From contig JAGCCY010000199.1 of the NCBI GenBank assembly GCA_017651385.1, positions 1 to 19,506 of the forward strand: a DNA stretch of 19,506 bases, read 5' to 3'. Under the pieces are notes generated by a model, which saw only the letters and a list, made by a program, of their open reading frames with translations, did no database searches and was not told where the DNA came from. Source of the stretch: Lachnospiraceae bacterium. GTDB taxonomy: Bacteria; Bacillota; Clostridia; Lachnospirales; Lachnospiraceae. This document shows, in pieces, positions 15,671-19,506 of the stretch; position 1 is the stretch's first letter; each line of letters starts with the position of its first letter. A program made the position numbers and the translations under genes.

Positions 15671-16657
15671 ATGCATAAGAGGTTTTTTAAAAGTAAGATC
15701 TTTAAGATTATTACTTGCATTGTTATTGCGCTTATACTTGTCTATACGATCGGCGGGGGAAATTATCTGGTGACTTTTGCTTTAAAGAGTTCATATTCCA
15801 CCGGCGATGTTGAGCCCGCGTCAACAGTGGGCGATTCCAACAAAGAGATCATAAAAGCGAATAAGGAAGAGATTAAAGCCAGAACCGCGGAGTGGATGGA
15901 AAGCGAAGCCGGATACTTTAACGACATATACGTCATGACGGATGACGGTCTTAAGCTTGAGGGTGAAGTATATCTTGCCAAAGAAAAAACCGATAAATGG
16001 GTGATCGCGGTGCACGGATATCGCGAAGAGGCAAAAAATGTATATAATCTCGGATATTTCTATGCAGAACAGGGATATAACGTTCTTTATCCCAACTTAA
16101 GAGGGTGCGGTCCCAGCCAGGGAAAGTATATAGGAATGGGGTGGCTCGATAAAAAGGATATGCTTAAATGGATAGACTGTATCATTGATACGGATCCCGA
16201 TGCGCAGATCGTGCTGCACGGCATATCCATGGGCGGGGCGACCGTTATGATGACCTCGGGAGAAGAACTCCCGGCTAACGTAAAGGCCATAGTCGAGGAC
16301 TGCGGGTATACGACCGTATGGGATATATTCAGCGACGAACTTGATTATCTTTTCGGATTGCCGGATTTTCCGATCCTTTATTGTGCCTCGGTCTTTTCAA
16401 AGATCAGAGCGGGCTACGGTTTTAAGGAAGCATCAAGCATAGATATGCTTAAAAAGTGCGATACGCCGATGCTTTTTATTCACGGCTCGGAGGACAATTT
16501 TGTAAGGTCCGGAATGGTGGATGTAAATTTCGATGCCTGTTCCGCCCCCAAGGAAAAACTGGTTGTGGAAGGCGCGGGACACGGAAATTCTTATTTAAGG
16601 GATCCGGATCTGTATTTTAAGACCGTTTTTGATTTCCTGGGCAAATATGTCAAATAG
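15671..16657 (+). CDS. Membrane-anchored alpha/beta hydrolase
   Basis: The 328-residue protein begins with a basic stretch and one hydrophobic helix (about residues 12-30, without a clear signal-peptidase site), so it is probably tethered outside the membrane. The alpha/beta-hydrolase domain has the VIAVHGYREEAKNV oxyanion region and the nucleophile elbow HGISMGG (S186). An acid, D275 in IHGSEDNFV, and H304 in GAGHGNS complete an intact Ser-Asp-His triad. It resembles the poorly characterised YqkD-like serine hydrolases common in Clostridia; substrate is unknown (ester or peptide are both possible). ATG 15671 has TTGGGG 10 bases upstream. It follows the GntR gene by 96 bases and stops at TAG. 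Confidence 0.88.
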   Translation: MHKRFFKSKIFKIITCIVIALILVYTIGGGNYLVTFALKSSYSTGDVEPASTVGDSNKEIIKANKEEIKARTAEWMESEAGYFNDIYVMTDDGLKLEGEVYLAKEKTDKWVIAVHGYREEAKNVYNLGYFYAEQGYNVLYPNLRGCGPSQGKYIGMGWLDKKDMLKWIDCIIDTDPDAQIVLHGISMGGATVMMTSGEELPANVKAIVEDCGYTTVWDIFSDELDYLFGLPDFPILYCASVFSKIRAGYGFKEASSIDMLKKCDTPMLFIHGSEDNFVRSGMVDVNFDACSAPKEKLVVEGAGHGNSYLRDPDLYFKTVFDFLGKYVK

Positions 16658-16696
16658 GCTTTTTATCGGTGCGTGGCGTAAGTTACCGGCCTGTAT

Positions 16697-16726
16697 TTCA
16701 AAAATCAGAAAAGCATATATTATAAT
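16697..16726 (+). promoter_or_regulatory. Candidate promoter for the aldo/keto reductase gene
   Basis: TATAAT (16721-16726) is a perfect -10. TTCAAA (16697-16702), 18 bases upstream, is a weak -35 (four of six matches). It lies in the 153-base gap after the hydrolase gene and gives a leader of about 80 bases that contains a palindrome at 16753-16765. Confidence 0.5.
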
Positions 16727-16752
16727 TTGAGTGGTCTTTTTGGGGCGGCGGT

Positions 16753-16765
16753 GTATAGAATATAC
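16753..16765 (+). promoter_or_regulatory. Palindrome GTATA-N3-TATAC, possible operator
   Basis: Perfect 5-base inverted arms (16753-16757 and 16761-16765) around GAA lie between the predicted promoter and the aldo/keto reductase start. Position suits a repressor site, but the element is short and AT-rich, so chance is possible. Confidence 0.3.
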
Positions 16766-16810
16766 TGATCTTATGTGAGTATGCAAACATGTGATGAGGA
16801 GGAGAACAGA

Positions 16811-17923
16811 ATGGACACAACGAAAATGCCCAAACTCGGTTTCGGACTTATGAGACTTCCTGAAAAAGACGGAAAGATCGATATTGAGCAGGTATGCAGG
16901 ATGGCCGATGCTTATCTTGCGTCCGGTATGAACTATTTTGATACCGCATACGTATATCACGGAGGCAATTCCGAACGTGCCGTTAAAGAGGTCCTTGTAA
17001 AGCGCCATCCGAGAGAATCCTTTACCGTTGCCTCAAAGCTTCCGGCATGGGTCCTTAAAACCGAAGCTGACAGAGACAGAGTTTTTGAGGAACAGCTTGA
17101 AAGAACGGGACTTGAATACTTTGATTACTATTTATTGCACAGTATTGAAGACGGCAATAATTACGATACATACGAAAGCCTTGATTGCTTTAACTGGGGC
17201 ATTCAGAAGAAAAAAGAAGGCAAGATAAAGAATTTCGGTTTTTCTTTCCACGGAACTCCCGACCTTTTGAAAAAGGTGCTTGATTAGCATCCCGAGATTG
17301 AGTTTGTGCAGATCCAGCTTAACTATGCGGACTGGAACAATAAAGTCGTGCGTTCCGGAGAACTCTACGATATCCTTCATTCAAGAAATATTCCCATGAT
17401 CATCATGGAGCCTGTAAAGGGTGGTACTTTGGCCAATATGGCGCCCGAATTTGAAAAGATGTTTAAGGATGCAAGACCCGATAAATCCGTGGCTTCATGG
17501 GCACTTCGTTTTGTGGCAAGCCTCCCGGGCGTTGTGACGATCTTAAGCGGTATGTCCAATTGGGAACAGATGCAGGACAATATCGATACATTTAAGAATT
17601 TTGAGCCTCTTACGGATGACGACAAAAAGGTTGTGGATGCGGTCGTTACAAAGATGCTTGGTATGCAGCTTGTTCCGTGTACGAGCTGCCGCTATTGTAC
17701 GGACGGATGCCCCATGGGAATACTTATTCCCGATATATTCAGAGCGCTCAATACCTTAAGACAGTTTCCGAATGATAACCGCCCCCACTTCTTCTATAAC
17801 GGTTTACTTGGGCGTTCGGGAAGGGCGGCGGACTGTATAGCCTGCGGCCAGTGCGAAGGGGTATGTCCTCAGCATCTTGAGATCATTGAACTTTTAAAAG
17901 AAGCTTCGGCTGTACTCGACTGA
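16811..17923 (+). pseudogene. Aldo/keto reductase with C-terminal 4Fe-4S domain, interrupted by in-frame TAG
   Basis: The reading frame encodes a 370-codon aldo/keto reductase with a ferredoxin-like tail, but codon 159 is TAG (17285-17287). The N-terminal part has the NAD(P)H-dependent TIM-barrel features: FDTAYVYHGGNSE (catalytic Asp and Tyr), VASKLPAW (Lys) and YYLLHSIEDG (His). The part after TAG continues in the same frame with HPEIEFVQIQLNYADW, a typical mid-barrel block. It ends in two CxxCxxCxxxCP motifs, CTSCRYCTDGCP and CIACGQCEGVCP. Family members usually read DEHPE here, so one G-to-T change of a Glu codon explains the stop. No frameshift or other decay is visible. Start is ATG 16811 with GAGGAGGAG at 16796-16804. 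Recent nonsense mutation or sequencing error; a GTG restart at 17306 is unlikely to give a working barrel. Confidence 0.88.
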
Positions 17924-17947
17924 GTGTGATCGAAGGGATCATAAGTT

Positions 17948-17986
17948 AAAGACCGGTTGGATGTCCGATCGGTCTTTTGTTTTTTG
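17948..17986 (+). terminator. Intrinsic terminator after the aldo/keto reductase
   Basis: The arms at 17948-17960 and 17965-17977 pair over 13 bp (two G-U) around an ATGT loop and are followed by a T-rich run. They lie 25 bases beyond the reductase stop and before the cation transporter promoter. Confidence 0.85.
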
Positions 17987-18004
17987 GATCAAGTGAATTT
18001 GGAA

Positions 18005-18032
18005 TCGACAAAGATGTCAAAAGTGATATATT
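18005..18032 (+). promoter_or_regulatory. Candidate promoter for the cation transporter
   Basis: TCGACA (18005-18010) and TATATT (18027-18032) each match consensus at five of six positions with a 16-base spacer. The -10 sits inside an inverted repeat, TGATAT (18024-18029) with ATATCA (18037-18042), that could bind a metal-responsive repressor. The leader would be about 33 bases. Confidence 0.5.
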
Positions 18033-18071
18033 AGTAATATCAGATTTTTTAATTGAAACGGAAAGATTATC

Positions 18072-19232
18072 ATGTCAGATTTTCTGATCAGATTGTTTGT
18101 AAAAGATTATAAAAATGAAAAAGATCCCGCGGTAAGAAACAGATACGGTATGTTTGCCGGGATATTCGGGATCGTCTGTAACCTTACATTGTCCCTGTTT
18201 AAGATCATAACGGGTCTTATCACCGGTACAATGTCTATTGTGGGCGATTCGGTAAACAACATGTCGGATATGTTTTCTTCGGTCATTACGCTCATCGGTT
18301 TTAAGATATCGGGTAAGGCGGCGGACAAGACTCACCCTTACGGACACGGCAGGATCGAGTATCTGACGGGTCTTACGGTAGCGGTTGCGGTTCTTGTAAT
18401 AGCCTTGGGGCTCTTAAAAAGTTCTGTTGAAGCCATTATCACTCCGAGCCGAATGGATGTTGATATCATTACGATAATCATCCTTGTCGTATCTATCCTC
18501 ATAAAGATCGGGATGTCGTTCTTTTACTATAATGTAGCCGGAAAGATCAATTCATCCGCAATGCGTGCGACAGCATCCGACAGCCGTTCGGACTGTCTTA
18601 CCACAAGCGTTGCGCTTCTTGCGGTCATAGTTAAGATCGTGTGGGATGTAAATATTGACGGTTATGCGGGTGTCATAGTAGCCATCGTGGTGCTTAAAGC
18701 GGGATTTGACGCAGCCAAAGAAAACTTTGAACCGCTTTTGGGCTCGGGTCCGGATTCCGATGTCACCAAAAGGATAGAAGAGATTGCCCTTTCTCATGAA
18801 GAGATCGTGGGTGTGCACGATATAAGAGTGCATGATTACGGTCCCGCGAACAGTATCGCTTCCATGCATGTGGAGATTCCGGCTGAAGTGGGTCTTATCG
18901 GAGCCCATGAAGTTGTGGATATCATAGAAAGCGAGATAGAAGACGAGCTTCTGGTGGGAGAGATCACGATCCATGTGGATCCCGTTATCAAGGATGATCA
19001 TGAACTTGATAAGCTTAGAACGTGGACGATAGAAACTCTCAAAAAAATAGATCCCATAATCACAATGCACGATTTCAGGATCACGTCAAACGGGAAACGT
19101 GTGGCGTTTGAACTCGAAGTTCCTTATAATTTTCCCAAAAAGGATGAAGATATCAGAAAAGAGATAGACGAAAGATTTAAAGAAGCATATCCCGACCTTA
19201 ATGTGGTGGTCGTGGCGATCGATAAGGGGTAA
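18072..19232 (+). CDS. Cation diffusion facilitator, probable Mn(II) exporter type
   Basis: The 386-residue protein has the CDF layout: about six transmembrane helices (residues ~28-215) and a C-terminal cytoplasmic ZT_dimer-like domain with HDIRVHDYGP and ITIHVDPV. The cytosolic motif HPYGHGRIEYL after TM2 is conserved in the family. The transport-site positions read N62xxxD66 in TM2 (GDSVNNMSD) and D170xxxD174 in TM5 (SDSRSD). Zn-type CDFs instead have DxxxD/HxxxD; the N/D/D/D pattern is associated with bacterial Mn exporters of the MntE kind, from memory. It therefore most likely exports Mn(II) by proton antiport. About 85 residues follow the dimer domain, longer than YiiP. GGAAAG at 18060-18065 is a modest RBS. 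Confidence 0.92.
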   Translation: MSDFLIRLFVKDYKNEKDPAVRNRYGMFAGIFGIVCNLTLSLFKIITGLITGTMSIVGDSVNNMSDMFSSVITLIGFKISGKAADKTHPYGHGRIEYLTGLTVAVAVLVIALGLLKSSVEAIITPSRMDVDIITIIILVVSILIKIGMSFFYYNVAGKINSSAMRATASDSRSDCLTTSVALLAVIVKIVWDVNIDGYAGVIVAIVVLKAGFDAAKENFEPLLGSGPDSDVTKRIEEIALSHEEIVGVHDIRVHDYGPANSIASMHVEIPAEVGLIGAHEVVDIIESEIEDELLVGEITIHVDPVIKDDHELDKLRTWTIETLKKIDPIITMHDFRITSNGKRVAFELEVPYNFPKKDEDIRKEIDERFKEAYPDLNVVVVAIDKG

Positions 19233-19260
19233 ACACAAAGAAATATCGCAAACCGGCAAA

Positions 19261-19294
19261 AAAATCCCCAAAACCGTTTGGCTTTGGGGATTTT
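19261..19294. terminator. Bidirectional intrinsic terminator between convergent genes
   Basis: AAAATCCCCAAA (19261-19272) and TTTGGGGATTTT (19283-19294) are perfect 12-base arms around a 10-base loop. A-run and T-run flanks allow termination from both sides: for the cation transporter on the plus strand and the GlsB-like gene on the minus strand. Confidence 0.9.
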
Positions 19295-19300
19295 GATCGT

Positions 19301-19506
19301 TTATTTCTTTCTGATAAGTCTTACTATGAAGATCAAAAGGCAGGCACCTACAACACCGCAGATGATACTTCCTACAATGCCGTTAAAGTTGATGCCCAAA
19401 AAGTTAAATATTGCTCCGCCGATAACTCCGCCCACAATACCGAGTATGATATTGATAAGAACTCCGTTGGCACTCTTCATGATGATCCCTGCAAGCCAGC
19501 CGCATA
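19301..19506 (-). CDS. GlsB/YeaQ/YmgE-family membrane protein (5'-truncated by window)
   Basis: Read on the minus strand, 68 codons run from the window edge to a TAA at 19303-19301. The visible residues start CGWLAGIIMKSANGV, continue through the Gly-rich helix ILGIVGGVIGGAIF and a second helix GIVGSIICGVVGACLLIFIV, and end RLIRKK. This is the pattern of the small transglycosylase-associated/GlsB stress-response membrane proteins (about 80-90 residues with three helices); the first helix lies mostly beyond the edge. The molecular role of the family is unclear; it is linked to envelope stress in several bacteria. The gene converges on the cation transporter and shares its terminator. Confidence 0.88.
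   Translation of the reverse strand, partial: CGWLAGIIMKSANGVLINIILGIVGGVIGGAIFNFLGINFNGIVGSIICGVVGACLLIFIVRLIRKK

Noticed and set aside
17285..17287. TAG reassigned to an amino acid genome-wide
   Set aside because: Genes ending at 1687, 8351 and 16657 use TAG at their normal C-termini, so TAG acts as a stop here.

Overview
The window reads as a low-to-mid GC Gram-positive Firmicute, most likely Lachnospiraceae (Butyrivibrio/Roseburia-like); the taxonomic call is inference. The signs are strong AGGAGG-type ribosome binding sites, a YesM/YesN-type two-component system beside an LplB/YtcP/lipoprotein sugar importer with no ATPase gene of its own, and a GlsB-type membrane protein. No rRNA, tRNA, CRISPR array, insertion sequence or prophage gene was seen. 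Coding density is high and no gene-free gap exceeds about 180 bases.

Layout. 1-498: C-terminal part of an EAL (c-di-GMP phosphodiesterase) protein whose start lies outside. 524-2584: same-strand group of a free methionine-(R)-sulfoxide reductase, an unrecognised polytopic membrane protein and a nucleoside-hydrolase-like protein. 2689-13932: the main locus, all on the plus strand: GH94 N,N'-diacetylchitobiose phosphorylase, alpha-D-phosphohexomutase, sensor kinase, AraC-type response regulator, two sugar ABC permeases, a solute-binding lipoprotein and N-acetylglucosamine-6-phosphate deacetylase. 13978-14718 (minus): stand-alone EAL phosphodiesterase, convergent with nagA. 14897-16657: FadR/FCD-type GntR regulator and a membrane-anchored alpha/beta hydrolase. 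16811-17923: aldo/keto reductase with two C-terminal 4Fe-4S motifs, broken by one in-frame amber codon. 18072-19232: cation diffusion facilitator with an Mn-type metal-site signature. 19301-19506 (minus): GlsB/YeaQ/YmgE-like protein running off the window.

How the main locus should work (inference from families and order): the two-component system senses an extracellular sugar; the importer, powered by a shared MsmX-like ATPase encoded elsewhere, brings in a beta-linked GlcNAc disaccharide. The phosphorylase splits it with phosphate to GlcNAc-1-phosphate and GlcNAc. The mutase converts GlcNAc-1-P to GlcNAc-6-P, and NagA deacetylates that to GlcN-6-P. This would be a phosphorolytic, ATP-saving route for chitobiose. 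GlcNAc kinase, NagB, an ABC ATPase and a secreted chitinase are not in the window and must come from elsewhere if the model is right.

Transcription signals fit separate units: a promoter before the phosphorylase, another before the first permease, a terminator between the binding protein and nagA that probably lets some transcription through, and a strong terminator after nagA. Other intrinsic terminators follow the aldo/keto reductase and lie between the cation transporter and the GlsB gene.
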